Assembly (NCBI GenBank): GCA_014526335.1
Contig: JACTAT010000052.1
Coordinates: 5,035,493-5,099,492, forward strand
Direction of reading: 5' to 3'
Length of the DNA: 64,000 bases
Source of the DNA: Chrysaora quinquecirrha
Taxonomy: Eukaryota > Cnidaria > Scyphozoa > Semaeostomeae > Pelagiidae
The notes under the pieces were generated by a model, which had not been told where the DNA came from, made no database searches, and was given only the letters and a program-made list of their open reading frames with translations. Shown here one piece after another: positions 23,541 to 34,816 of this stretch. The translations under genes and the position numbers were made by a program. Each line of letters begins with the position of its first letter. Position 1 is the stretch's first letter.

Positions 23541-23970
23541 TCGAATTCACAATATTTTCTCCTATGGTTTCTGGATTGTTTCACGAGTTTCTCATTTTTT
23601 TTGGGCCTCTAGAAGCATATGCTAGAAGCAGGCTTCTCATGAACCAGTTTCTTACCAAAATTGCTTGTAGCTTCCTACATATCTAGCAAAGTAAAGTTTA
23701 TAGCAATATTCTGTGACGTGAACGATATTCCGTTCAGTATAAACTTGGCATTAGTACCAAGACTTTTGCGCTTCCAAAGAATCGAACAAAGAAACAAATC
23801 ATTTTTATTTTGCTCGTCACATACGAATCATTGAAAATTAGAATTGTTTTTATTGATTTGTATCTGTTTATCTAGCTAGATAATCAACCTTTCACTGTAG
23901 ATTCAAACTCCAAGCATGAAGACCAGATCTATAAAATAAATTAAAAAATCCGCTTATGCCAGGTAGAGGA

Positions 23971-24570
23971 TAGACTTGCTCCAAGTCTATTTCTCAATAT
24001 CCTTCTCCAAAGGTCCACCATTCCGTGGAAACAAAGGAGAGTGCCAGAGAAATAGACTTGTACCTTTCCAGCATTCATGAATAATTAATGAGATTCCCGC
24101 TCCAGTGGCTTGCTGATAAGAAGATTGGGGGTACTGATTTTAGATTATTTAACAAAAGGCGAAACTTTTCTTTGAAATTGAGAATAATACACTAAATGCA
24201 TCTTTTCAAAATGAATTGAGAGAATTAAGAACAAAAACCCCTTTGAATTTCATTCAGAGCCGTTGGCATTGGCAGCCAAATGCATCTTTTGTCAAGAAAT
24301 GCCTTTCAGGAGGCAACCCCCTTGGAGATTTTATAATCTGGAAAGAGCTTTGTCATTTCTTCGTGCTGAATGGCTGATTCTCTCACTTCAGAGAGAAGCG
24401 CCACCGGACAGGATCTTGTCCGGTGACGTCAAAACACAAAAGGTTTATCTCATTAATTATTCATGACTGCGGGAAAGGTACAAGTCTATTTCTCAGGCAC
24501 CTTCCTTTGTTAACACGGAATGGTGGACCTTTGGAGAAGGATATTAAGAAATAGACTTGGAGCAAGTCTA
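23971..24570. mobile_element. MULE-like MITE with exact 9-bp target duplication
   Basis: Both ends read TAGACTTGCTCCAAGTCTA (itself nearly palindromic) in inverted orientation, followed by ~95 bp of inverted similarity. GGTAGAGGA is duplicated exactly at 23962-23970 and 24571-24579. The family is shared with 8996-9291. The 9-bp duplication fits a Mutator-like transposase; none is encoded in the 600 bp. Confidence 0.85.
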
Positions 24571-24639
24571 GGTAGAGGATCGAACTTGAGGAAAACAAGC
24601 GTTAAAATGCGCATAATTGCGACGGACAAGCTTGAGGCC

Positions 24640-26388
24640 CAAAGATTGTTTGCCAAACATTTGAAATTTTTCTTCTCAAACTTAATGTTTCGCCGTTTGG
24701 CCACGCCAAGAAACATTGGTCATCAAACATTTTTGGCTTGTTACAATCACAAACATGAAATATTTTGCAATTTCAAGACAACATTTGATAAACGCGGGGA
24801 AACGCGGTTTGCTTGTCGAACAGTGTTTTTTGACGCAGCCAAACGGTCAAAATGGTCAAATATTGCTTGAAAGGCCAACCTCAAATGTTTTATCAGCGTT
24901 TTTTGACCGTTTAGAAAATGTGACAAAACACTGAATTTTAAACAATTGTTACAAACACAAAGTGTTTTGAAATTCAAAAAGAAACATTATCAAATTTATT
25001 TTGCTTGTTGAACAGCGTTTTGTGAGGTTGCCAAACGGTCAAACATTGAAAAGCAAATCTCACATGTTTGACCAACAATGTTTGACCGTTTGGCCACATC
25101 GAAAACATGGTTCCTCAAAGTTTTTTGCTTGATACAATCATAAAATGTTTGAAATTTAAAAAAATTGCCAAACACATTTTGCTAGTAGAACAAAGTCTTG
25201 TGACGTGGCCAAACGGTCAAACATTGCTTGGAAGGAAATCTCACATGTTTGACCAACAATGTTTGACCGTTTGAACACGCCACAGAACATTATTCCTCAA
25301 ACTTGTTTTGCTTGTTACAAACACAAAATGTTTTGAAATTTGATAAAAAACATTGCCAAATTTATTTTGCTTTTTGAACAGCGTTTTGTGACGTTGCAAA
25401 ACGGTCAAACATTGAAAAGCAAATCTCACATGTTTGACCAACAATGTTTGGCCGTTTGGCCACGTCACGAAACATTGGTCATCAAACATTTTTGGCTTGT
25501 TATAATCACAAACATGAAATATTTTGCAATTTTAAGAAAACATTTGATAAGCGCAGTTTGCTTGTCAAATAGTGTTTTGCGACGTAGCCAACGATCAAAA
25601 TGGTTAAACATTGCTTGAAAAGCCAATCTCAAATGCTGCATTGTTTGACTGTTTAGATAATGTGACAAAACACTGTACTGTAAACAATTGTTACAAACAC
25701 CAAATGTTTTGAAATTTAAAAAAAAGGACACATTGCCAAATTTATTTTGCTAGTAGAAAAGAGTTTTGTGACGTGGCCAAACGGTCAAACATTGATTGAA
25801 AAGCAAACCTCACATGTTTGACCAACAATGTTTGATCGTTTGGCCACATCGAAAACATTGTTCCTCAAACTTTTTTTGCTTGATACAATCATAAAATGTT
25901 TGGAATTTAAAAAAATTTCCAAGTACATTTTGCTAGTAGAACAAAGTCTTGTGACGTGGCCAAACGGTCAAACATTGCTTGGAAGGAAATCTCACATGTT
26001 TGACCAACAATGTTTGACCGTTTGGCCACGTCAAAACATTGTTCCTCAAACTTTTTTTGCTTGTTACAATCATAAAATGTTTTGAAATAAAAAAATTGCC
26101 AAGGACATTTTGCGAGTAGAGCAAAGTTTTATGACGCGGCCAAACAGTCAAACATTGCCTGGAAGGAAATCTCACATGTTTGACCAACAATGTTTGACCG
26201 TTTGGCCACGTCAAAAACATAACTTTTTTTGCATGTCAAAAACATAAAATGTTTTGAAATTTAAAAAATTGCCAAACACATTTTCCTAGTAGAACAAAGT
26301 TTCGTGACGAGACTAAGCGGTCAAACATTGATTGAAAAGCAAGCCTCAAATGATTGAACAGAAATGTTTAATCGTTTGGCCAGGGTCT
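24640..26388. repeat. 180-190-bp tandem array of palindromic AAACATTG units
   Basis: The motif ACATGTTTGACCAACAATGT followed by TTGACCGTTTGGCCACG recurs near 25062, 25240, 25428, 25813, 25994 and 26175, with one degenerate unit in between; spacing is 178-192 bp. Each unit carries GGCCAAACGGTCAAACATTG and its inverted complement about 40 bp apart, so each can fold. The right end (TTTGGCCAGGGTCTTA) equals the terminus of the element at 16594-17541, suggesting internal expansion of one such element. Left boundary uncertain. Confidence 0.7.
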
Positions 26389-26454
26389 TACGCCGAAAAC
26401 GGTACATCCCTGCTTCAAATAAACGGAATCCACAGGCCCCACGATTACAAGTTA

Positions 26455-27572
26455 GCTGCAAGTTACAGTGTTGCCAGAGCAAGCTGCAAGTTACAGTGTT
26501 GCCAGAGCAAGCTGCAAGTTACAGTGTTGCCAGAGCAAGCTGCAAGTTACAGTGTTGCCAGAGCAAGCTGCAAGTTACAGTGTTGCCAGAGCAAGCTGCA
26601 AGTTACAGTGTTGCCAGAGCAAGCTGCAAGTTACAGTGTTGCCAGAGCAAGCTGCAAGTTACAGTGTTGCCAGAGCAAGCTGCAAGTTACAGTGTTGCCA
26701 GAGCAAGCTGCAAGTTACAGTGTTGCCAGAGCAAGCTGCAAGTTACAGTGTTGCCAGAGCAAGCTGCAAGTTACAGTGTTGCCAGAGCAAGCTGCAAGTT
26801 ACAGTGTTGCCAGAGCAAGCTGCAAGTTACAGTGTTGCCAGAGCAAGCTGCAAGTTACAGTGTTGCCAGAGCAAGCTGCAAGTTACAGTGTTGCCAGAGC
26901 AAGCTGCAAGTTACAGTGTTGCCAGAGCAAGCTGCAAGTTACAGTGTTGCCAGAGCAAGCTGCAAGTTACAGTGTTGCCAGAGCAAGCTGCAAGTTACAG
27001 TGTTGCCAGAGCAAGCTGCAAGTTACAGTGTTGCCAGAGCAAGCTGCAAGTTACAGTGTTGCCAGAGCAAGCTGCAAGTTACAGTGTTGCCAGAGCAAGC
27101 TGCAAGTTACAGTGTTGCCAGAGCAAGCTGCAAGTTACAGTGTTGCCAGAGCAAGCTGCAAGTTACAGTGTTGCCAGAGCAAGCTGCAAGTTACAGTGTT
27201 GCCAGAGCAAGCTGCAAGTTACAGTGTTGCCAGAGCAAGCTGCAAGTTACAGTGTTGCCAGAGCAAGCTGCAAGTTACAGTGTTGCCAGAGCAAGCTGCA
27301 AGTTACAGTGTTGCCAGAGCAAGCTGCAAGTTACAGTGTTGCCAGAGCAAGCTGCAAGTTACAGTGTTGCCAGAGCAAGCTGCAAGTTACAGTGTTGCCA
27401 GAGCAAGCTGCAAGTTACAGTGTTGCCAGAGCAAGCTGCAAGTTACAGTGTTGCCAGAGCAAGCTGCAAGTTACAGTGTTGCCAGAGCAAGCTGCAAGTT
27501 ACAGTGTTGCCAGAGCAAGCTGCAAGTTACAGTGTTGCCAGAGCAAGCTGCAAGTTACAGTGTTGCCAGAGC
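26455..27572. repeat. 28-bp minisatellite, about 40 nearly identical copies
   Basis: The unit CTGCAAGTTACAGTGTTGCC AGAGCAAG (28 bp) repeats for about 1118 bp with no visible variation between copies. Since 28 is not a multiple of three and the unit has no plus-strand stop in any frame, all three plus frames are open and give the same cyclic 28-residue peptide; on the minus strand TAA occurs in every unit. I see no promoter, start context or flanking exon that would make it coding. Confidence 0.95.
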
Positions 27573-27635
27573 AATCACTAAGGCATACAGTGATGACATA
27601 ACTATCCAGAGGTTCAGTGGTTCGGTGGATTAAAT

Positions 27636-28092
27636 CATCTCAACCTCGTCCCCAGGCCCCAAATCGAATTTCCTCGAATTTCAACCGTCAAATCGATTTG
27701 GAATATGGACCAGTTGGACTAGACTTGCTTCCCAAGTCCTAGACTTACTACATGAGTCGTAGTTTTCGCTGCCTTCAAAAAATGTAAAATCAAAAAATAG
27801 TTGTTGCTGTTGTTAATGGCGGCAGCTCAAACTACGAGCGGATCGTAGCATGAGCGGGCTGTGTTGCGTGGGGGGCTGGGAGCGAATCTACGATTTTTGT
27901 AGTGAGTCTACCCTAGTCCCTAACTTTCGCTCACATTGAATTGAATTGATGTTGTTGTTGTTCGCTTCAGTTAGTTTGAGCGCCCAGCAATTCAATTCAA
28001 TAGCGATAACTACGACTCGTGTAGTAAGTCTACAGTTGGATAGCGGAGTTTTACGTAGAGGCCTATTCTCCCTTGGGACGAGGTTGAAATCA
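27636..28092. mobile_element. MITE abutting the CAP gene 3' end, with a nested foldback
   Basis: AATCATCTCAACCTCGTCCC at the left pairs with GGGACGAGGTTGAAATCATC at the right. Inside it, 27740-28032 is a second inverted pair (TAGACTTACTACATGAGTCG / CGACTCGTGTAGTAAGTCTA), the family also seen at 30292-30423. The right end touches the stop and AATAAA of the CAP gene, so the element should form its immediate 3' flank. Confidence 0.65.
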
Positions 28093-28095
28093 TCT

Positions 28096-31000
28096 TTATT
28101 TCAAGTCAAGATATTCAATAGAGACTAACCTTTGTTGCTTTTGCTCAACAGAAGCAAGTTTTCTGGCAATCACTGTGTAAAAAGCTTTTCAATGCTGGGT
28201 CATTGCAATACGGTTTCATACCAGTGCATGCTCCTGGGACGCCTGTGTCAGTGTATGGACAGGCCTCTGCGGAGGAAAAAGTAAATATGAAAGAAAATGA
28301 TAAAACCGTCATTCATCTAGGCAACTCTTACACCGAGCAGTTGAAGCGGTTACACTTATCGATAGTTGGAAATTCCGGAAGTTTACCATTTTCCCTCCAT
28401 ACCGTGAAGAGGAATCCACCTAAGCAGTTTCGGCAAGCGTTCATTGCGAAACATCTTTTGCCCATGCCAAACATTGTTTGTCAAACATTTAAATGTTTTA
28501 CCATTTGGCCACGTCGCAAAACTGTGCTCGTCAAACGAACACTTGCGTCAAGTTTTTGAACTTGTTCAAATGCGCATTGAAATCTACCAAAAGAGAAGGC
28601 GTCTACTGAAAACAGGAGGCCAAACTATTGAACTGTACCGAAAGGATAGAATCACTACATAAGTCCCACCACTTAGGTCGATGCTGCTATTGTTGCTTTG
28701 TCCAAATTAAAGGTAGGCGAGGGTAAATTAGAGACTCATGTGGTGCGTCTTCCAAAATGATAAGACCTGAGAAATTTTAATCCTTACCTCCCGGTTTTGG
28801 TATGACTCTTGGTGGAGTGAGTTCTTCAGTTGTCAAATACGATTTTCCTGAAAGATTGGATGTGATCAATTTAGTAAGAGACATTTTGGTACCCTGGATA
28901 ACACTTTGGCAACTCTTAAGTGACAATTTATGACTTATACTTCATTGATCTACAACCGTTCGGACGGTGAAAATTTTGGGTAAAATATAGTCCGACAGTT
29001 GGATCGTCCGAAACTATTTCATAATAATGTATTCCAACCCCTCTAAGCGATAAGGGGGTGGTTACTGCCCAGGTGATGCTTCGTATGATTTGGGTACGGG
29101 TATGTGCCGCCGATATGAGTGGGATTTGGCCACTGAAATTCTCTTAACATGGGTATGATATAAGAGGGTGGAAAATTAAAGAAAACCCAGAAATTGACCT
29201 TATTTGAGACAAATACAAAATGTTAAATCGCGTCGAAGATGTTCTTAGTACAGTTTTAATTTTAATAGCTTGCTTCGAATGAAAATATCGGATAAGGATA
29301 AAGGCCAATTTCTAAAATTTAGAAATGAGACATTTACCTATGTAGAACCAGGGGCGGACTGGCAGGGATGCTAGGTTGCGGTTGCAACCCGGGCCTTCTT
29401 GTTATATAGGGTCTTTAACAAACTGTTTTTGTTGTTTACTGAGCAAATCTCTTCGATTTCTTGGGATTTCGAAGAGATTTGGATTGGTTTCGCTCAGTCT
29501 GAAAACAGTTGGAAATGACAGAAATTGTTTCTCAATGCAGATAATTGAAAAGAAGTAAGAATAAAAAGATAATAGCTTATGCGCACAAATATATGGAAGC
29601 AAGAAAATATGGAAGCAAGAAAATATGGAAGCAAGAAAATATGGAAGCAAGAAAATATAGAAATGCGAAACATATGATTTAAAGGGAGACGATTTTGCCA
29701 TCGAAATATCCCAAATAAGAAAAGAAGTATTAACATGAACAGTAGCCCTTGCCTTAAATTGATTTTTTACACAGGAGCTCGCTAGAAGCAACTAACAAGA
29801 CAAATTGCTATCGCAAAAACAGGCCCCTTTTACTGGAAATAGCAAACCTTGAGATTCGCTGCCAGTCCGCCTCTGTTAAGAACAGGTGCTACGGGTGAAT
29901 ATAAGGGTCTTTTCCTACATTATAAGAGGATGGATCAGGGTCAGTGTTAGGGTTGGGTTAGGGTTAGTGTAAATTTGGACGGCATATCCCCATTGGTCCA
30001 AAAGTCATGCACCCACCCCGGGGTTGATTGTCTCCCAGGCTACCCCATTGCATCCACTGGACTATTATAAAAAGGAAATCCACTCCTACCTCCAGATTTC
30101 AATTGTTTAACGTTGCTTCTAAACCCAATGCTGATGTTACCCTTTGGTAAATATTGACAAACAATGACAGTGTGTCTTCGATTGTGCTTCACGTATGATG
30201 ACCAACCGCAACCCACTTTTGTTGTTGATTTCCAAACAACCTAAAATAAAAACAAATAAGGAACAAAATATTTGAGTGTGTTCTTTGAACCTAGACTTAT
30301 TGCATGAGTCGTTAGTTTCCGCTCCTCCACCACCCCGACACCCTGCTACAACTATTGAGCGACCTCATTTTAGTGTTGGCCTCGGTCTCATGAGCGATAA
30401 CTGGGACTCGGGTAATAAGTATACTTTGAACCAACAAAATTGTTTGGAGCAAACGACTAGCAATGATCTAGAAACGGTCTCGAACCTAAGGGCTTTGCCT
30501 CTATGCGCACGTTTTGTAATGATGCCGTATTTCCTCTACTAAGAGCCTTCCCTCTTTAAGTGTTTCCCTCCAATAAGCAAGTCCACAAAAGCCCTTGCTA
30601 TTTCTGCAATGTTGCTATTAAGGGTCCCTCTGTAATAACCACCTAGGGCGGTTTTTAGTATACACGTTTTTTTATAAGCAACAACATTAAGGAACTCCAG
30701 CCTCAACTCAGAGTCAAGGTTCCTTATAAAAAAACTTGTATTCATTGATTTTGTACTTTGTATTCATTGGTAGGTGTCACTTACTATATGTGTCATAGTT
30801 ATTGCTGCCGTCTGTCACAACCTTAAGTTGTTGTGGGTCTGGATAGGTAATTCAGACTTGGAGTTTGAGCATGTAGCAATCCAAATAAATGAGCGGGAAC
30901 TATGGCAGCATATCCAAGGGTGAACGAAATTCAAGCAAAATTGCAAGAGAAAGAAGTTATCGGCATAGAACATTCGAGATACCTGTGTGAAATGCCAATA

Positions 31001-32294
31001 GCGTCCAAATGGTGCAATCTGATAGTAATTGTAGTCGATGCCTTCTGCATACCTAAAATTTCGAAGAGCAAAGAATAACTACAAGTTTGTATCATTAATC
31101 TAGACTTATTACATGATTCCCTCTCTTAGCAAACAGCAACAACAGCAACAGCTACAAATAGCTGCTTGCTTTGCTAAACAAGGTTTTGAGCAGTTTTGAG
31201 GTCGGTCGCCAGCCGTTAGCGATAACTAGGACTACCACGATGGGATTCGAACCTCGATTGCATGATCAGAGAGCCAACGCCGTTTCTACTGAGCTATAGA
31301 GCTCAATGAAATCACCAAGTAACTCTCCAAGTCATACAGCCCAAGGCTCTCCTCCGTTCGACTATTTGTATTTCGGCTAAGTTGAGCCTTATTCAGCACC
31401 ATACATATTTGTATTTATTTGTCACGAATGGCAAACACTAGGATATATTTTTCCACAAGTGGCATACCAGGATGGGACTCGAAATAGGGCTGCATGATAA
31501 GAGAGCTAACGACGCTTCCTCTGAAGCCTGAGCTATAGAATTCATTGGAATCACCGAATAATTCTCCAAGTCAAAGAGTTCTTTAGATCAGTGGAAATAT
31601 CGTTACTCGTTGGCTCTCTGATCATATAGCCAAGATTCAAATCACTTCTACTGTGGTATGCCACTTGTGCTAAAATCTATCCTAGTGTTTGCAATTAATG
31701 CCAAATATATTGTGATATGCATAGATATGGAAAAACAAGTATGGGGATAAAAGATGAGGTGATGTATGTACTGTACTTAGGCATCCATTTCATTCGCAAA
31801 CTTACCATGCTCTGACAGCATCCGCAACAGTCTTCTCCTTATCAGAGTATTCACCATGGTTACCAATGTAAACATTCTCCCCAACATTGTCAGTTGAATG
31901 ATCAAGGATGTAATTGGAGGAAGAAGCATAGTAATTCTTTAGTAACAATTTGTTGGCGTGTCTTTTTGCTTGAGTTACCAAATTTTCATCCCAGGTCAAA
32001 TCAGGGGTGTCCACGTGTTGAGAACGAGCTTTGTTATGAGCAAACAAACTCAACCTTTTGCTGTCTGCAAAGAAAACGATCAGATACACAAATTGGTGTA
32101 AAATAGCAAAATTATGGATACGAAAAATGATCACAATAATATCCTGATCATAATCATCATGATTATCCTAGTATAGTCATAATCATATAGATTAAAGAAA
32201 ATCAGATTCATGATCTTGATCATAATATAGTCGCAACAATATCATAATCAGATTTAGAATTTTATTAATAACCGTAATTATAACTCTAATCATA

Positions 32295-32347
<53 letters not shown>

Positions 32348-32358
32348 TATCATCATCC

Positions 32359-32419
<61 letters not shown>

Positions 32420-32546
32420 GATCACAATAAACGTCAACAAAAAAACATAAAAGTAGGAAAATACACAGCATCTGTATCTTACCTTTCTGTGCAGTTGTAC
32501 CAGTGATACACAAAAGTGCTCCAACCACAACCAACCAAACTGCCAT
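28096..32546 (-). CDS. secreted CAP-superfamily protein (SCP/PR-1/antigen 5), six exons
   Basis: Minus-strand exons: 32483-32546, 31806-32064, 30983-31052, 30090-30240, 28788-28847, 28096-28172. Introns are GT/AG with consistent phases; the total is 681 nt, 226 residues. Residues 1-20 form a signal peptide (MAVWLVVVGALLCITGTTAQ). The CAP domain has HNKAR (H31), GENV (83-86), YAEGIDYNY (109-117), the CAP1 motif HFTQVVWKSTT (128-138) with W instead of an acidic or Gly residue before it, and CAP2 VIVCQYLPKGN (156-166). C142 and C159 are the conserved disulfide pair. The 60-residue tail (from about 167) lacks the CRISP cysteine hinge, so this is a short CAP protein of the GLIPR2/venom-allergen-like type, with roles in the family ranging from sterol or lipid binding to secreted defence proteins. 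The last exon is the least certain: it fits phase and has AATAAA overlapping its TAA (28095-28100) but has no recognised homology. Confidence 0.85.
29349..29875. mobile_element. hAT-like MITE in a CAP intron
   Basis: Ends are CAGGGGCGGACTGGCAG and its complement CTGCCAGTCCGCCTCTG, a terminal sequence typical of hAT-type MITEs. The 8-bp flanks TGTAGAAC and TTAAGAAC match at 6 of 8 positions. A 16-bp tandem repeat (GCAAGAAAATATGGAA, about four copies) lies at 29590-29655. Confidence 0.7.
30292..30423. mobile_element. short foldback MITE in a CAP intron
   Basis: TAGACTTATTGCATGAGTCG at the left and an inverted GACTCGGGTAATAAGTATA at the right match the nested element at 27740-28032. A third, more decayed copy starts at about 31099. 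Confidence 0.5.
31235..31315 (-). mobile_element. tRNA-derived SINE head
   Basis: On the minus strand, ATAGCTCAGTAGAAACGGC resembles a pol III A box and D arm, and GAGGTTCGAATCCCAT is a good B box and T arm, at tRNA-like spacing. The stems pair poorly, so this is a tRNA-like relic and not a working tRNA. Related degenerate copies lie near 31470-31550, 31600-31680 and 50770-50850. Confidence 0.6.
32290..32420. repeat. (CAT)n microsatellite in CAP intron 1
   Basis: About 40 CAT triplets with a few interruptions. It accounts for the poly-D and poly-M minus-strand frames across this intron. Confidence 0.95.
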
Positions 32547-32656
32547 TATGTTCCTATAAAATAATGTTGAAAAAAGAAATTTAAAAAAGAGAAAAGCCCA
32601 GAATAGTGGATCATGCAGATGAATGACCAAAGCACGACTAAGAAAATTGATTCAAA

Positions 32657-32905
32657 AACCCTGACCAAACGATCAAACATTGTTTGTCAAACATTTGAAA
32701 TTTGCTTATCAAGCAAAAAGTTTTACCGTTGGCCAATAATTGTCCAAACTTTTTTCCTTGCGACAAGCAAAATGGTTTTTGAACGTTTTCAAAAACATTG
32801 CCCAACAAACCCTGCTTATCAAGCAATGCTTTGTGACGTGGCGAAACGTTAAAACATGGTTTGACAAGCAAATTTCAAATGTTGACAAACACCGTTTGAT
32901 TTTAT
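32657..32905. mobile_element. truncated AAACATTG-family foldback
   Basis: Starts AACCCTGACCAAACGATCAA, the same end as 16594-17541, followed by several CAAACATT/TTGACAAG motifs. The right end is decayed. It sits just upstream of the CAP start codon. Confidence 0.5.
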
Positions 32906-33512
32906 CTATTAATTTTATAAAAAGTTACTAAAATTCCCTGATGTATAGACTATGAGGGAAATAAACACAGACTGACAGGCTCGAGAAGCCATTGTGAGAG
33001 GAAAAATTGAAGTGTTTGAAGAAACAGTTCATCTAAAACTTTCCTAGCGGCGAATCAAAGTATAATAAACCTTGTCGGTGTGTTGCTGCAAATGTATTGC
33101 TTAAAATAGCAAAAGCAACACTAAAAGATTTTAATGAACGAAACTGCATATTCATTTTGATAAATTGTGAGCGTCAACGTTTGAGGGATATGATGTGTAG
33201 ACGCTCGAAACAATCTATGTAAACAAAAGAGTCGGCGGCTGAACAAACTTCTAGTTTTTCAATAGTCTCTAAAATACAGAATACACTCTTTTTTTATAAA
33301 AACCAGGAAATTTTAATCGAGGCTGACTGTTCTTAAATTTTTGTCGTTTTTGAGACTGAAATGTTCTTAATCACATTTGTTCTTAATTCCTTGGTTACTA
33401 AGACATCTATATATTTCAACAAATGTCTGGGTTGGTACTAGGTTTATGTGAAAATGCAGCATTAGTAGGATGCAAAGAAGGCGCTGTACAGACACAAGCG
33501 TCCTACAGACAG

Positions 33513-34078
33513 TGACGTCATCAGTGACGTCATCAGGTCGCGCAATAGTGCAATGGTTTTTATGGATGTTGATTTCTCATACCACATCATCAGTGACGTC
33601 ATCAGGTCGCGCTATAGTACGGCGGGTTTTACAGAAACCGCTAGCCTCGTTTCCGATTTGACAATCTAGAAGTTTCCAGAATGTTCCAGATGACGTCCCT
33701 AGGAATCCTGCAATCTGATTGGTTAGAACTTTCCAGAACTTTCGAGAACTTTCCAGAAATCCTACAATCTGATTAATTATGATGGCGTAATAATAATTCG
33801 AACGCGACGTTCGAATCGTTTATTAAATAAAATAACATAATAATCCTACAATCTGTTCTGTTGGAACTTTCTAGAAGTTTCAGAAGTTTCCAGAAAGTTC
33901 CACAAGATTCTAGAAACGAAATCCTGCAATCTGATTGGCTAGAACTTTCCAGAAAGTTCCAGAATCTTCAGAAAGTTCCACAAGATTCTAGAAACGAGAA
34001 ATCCTACAATCTGATTGATTAATAATTCAAACGTCACGCCTGATTTAACAGAGAATCTCCATAGTATAGCTATATAAA
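33513..34078 (+). promoter_or_regulatory. CRE plus heat-shock-element promoter, left arm
   Basis: Perfect CRE palindromes TGACGTCA lie at 33513, 33525 and 33594, and TGACGTCC at about 33693. Three clusters of alternating GAA and TTC at 5-bp steps follow: 33726-33758 is seven perfect units, 33864-33920 and 33951-33980 are further arrays. CCAAT boxes (as ATTGG) precede clusters. TATATAAA at 34071-34078 lies 47 bp before the Bcl-2-like ATG. GAAnnTTCnnGAA is the HSF1 site; CRE binds CREB/ATF. The arrangement looks like a stress-inducible pol II promoter; activity is inferred. Confidence 0.75.
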
Positions 34079-34124
34079 TCGAGAAGAAGCAACAGTCTGG
34101 TCATACCACTCGATAGATGCGAAG

Positions 34125-34615
34125 ATGATTTCACTAGCTTACCTCATATTCAACGCTGTGAAGAAGGAGCAGAATTAACTAGAAAGAATCTAGTTGCCTA
34201 TTCTTTGGAGAGGAACTATGAATGTCGCAATTTAGGAGTTATATCTTTCGAGAGACAATCAATCCCCATCAACAGTTCATACTATTATTGGATGCGAGAT
34301 CTTCTAACATATGCAAGAGCTAGCTCTAAAAACTCAATAAAGTCCCGAGTAGAACAACATCAAGTCTTATCCAAGCTAGAAGCTAAAGGCCTAGTTTGTG
34401 AACTTTTTTCAATTATGGATAAAGAAGGAAATTGGGGAAGAATGGCTATGTTAATGATTTTTATTGAAGAACTTGCTGATGGTTTAATGAAATATCATGA
34501 TAGGACTGTAGCAACATCATTCATAGAAGAAATAAAAGAAGAAATCAATGATAAAGCATTAGGAGATTGGGGTGAAAAACTACTAATTGACTCAGAATGT
34601 TTTATGTTATATTGA
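34125..34615 (+). pseudogene. Bcl-2-like reading frame, left arm (frameshifted)
   Basis: The frame starts at the ATG at 34125, meets a stop after 17 codons because of an indel near 34170, and is open in a shifted frame from about 34180 to the TGA at 34613-34615. The intact design would be about 163 codons. Its C-terminal half contains NWGR (a BH1 hallmark) followed by a hydrophobic helix, and near the end GDWGEKL, placed where BH2 has its tryptophan. There is no C-terminal membrane anchor. Bcl-2 family proteins control mitochondrial apoptosis, and animal DNA viruses often carry anti-apoptotic members. Whether this one is pro- or anti-apoptotic cannot be read from the sequence. It lies directly behind the HSE/TATA promoter. 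Homology call is by motif and is moderately confident. Confidence 0.65.
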
Positions 34616-34816
34616 TAAGTTGTCTTAAATTACTACATTTAATTATATAGAAATAATGCTAAATTCAATTAATGAAAATTAAGTTGATGATTTACAAGAT
34701 GTTTATATCTATTCAAAAACTATAAGAGAATATACCAACAGATTAACAATTAGTACATAGAACAAGTCCATAATGGAGATTCAAAATATATATCTACAAT
34801 ATAAACAACCATCAAC

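Noticed and set aside
26455..27572. CRISPR-like regular array
   Set aside because: Repeats are contiguous with no spacers, and the genome is eukaryotic. The same applies to the 98-bp arrays.
26332..27633. Three overlapping 377-433-codon plus-strand frames
   Set aside because: They are translations of the 28-bp minisatellite in each frame. There is no independent coding sequence, conserved domain or gene context.
31235..31315. Functional tRNA gene
   Set aside because: A and B boxes are present but the acceptor and anticodon stems do not pair well, and degenerate copies lie nearby, so a SINE relic is more likely.
32192..32630. Poly-Asp and poly-Met minus-strand frames
   Set aside because: Produced by the CAT microsatellite in CAP intron 1. 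Only the first 64 nt (32483-32546) are a real exon.
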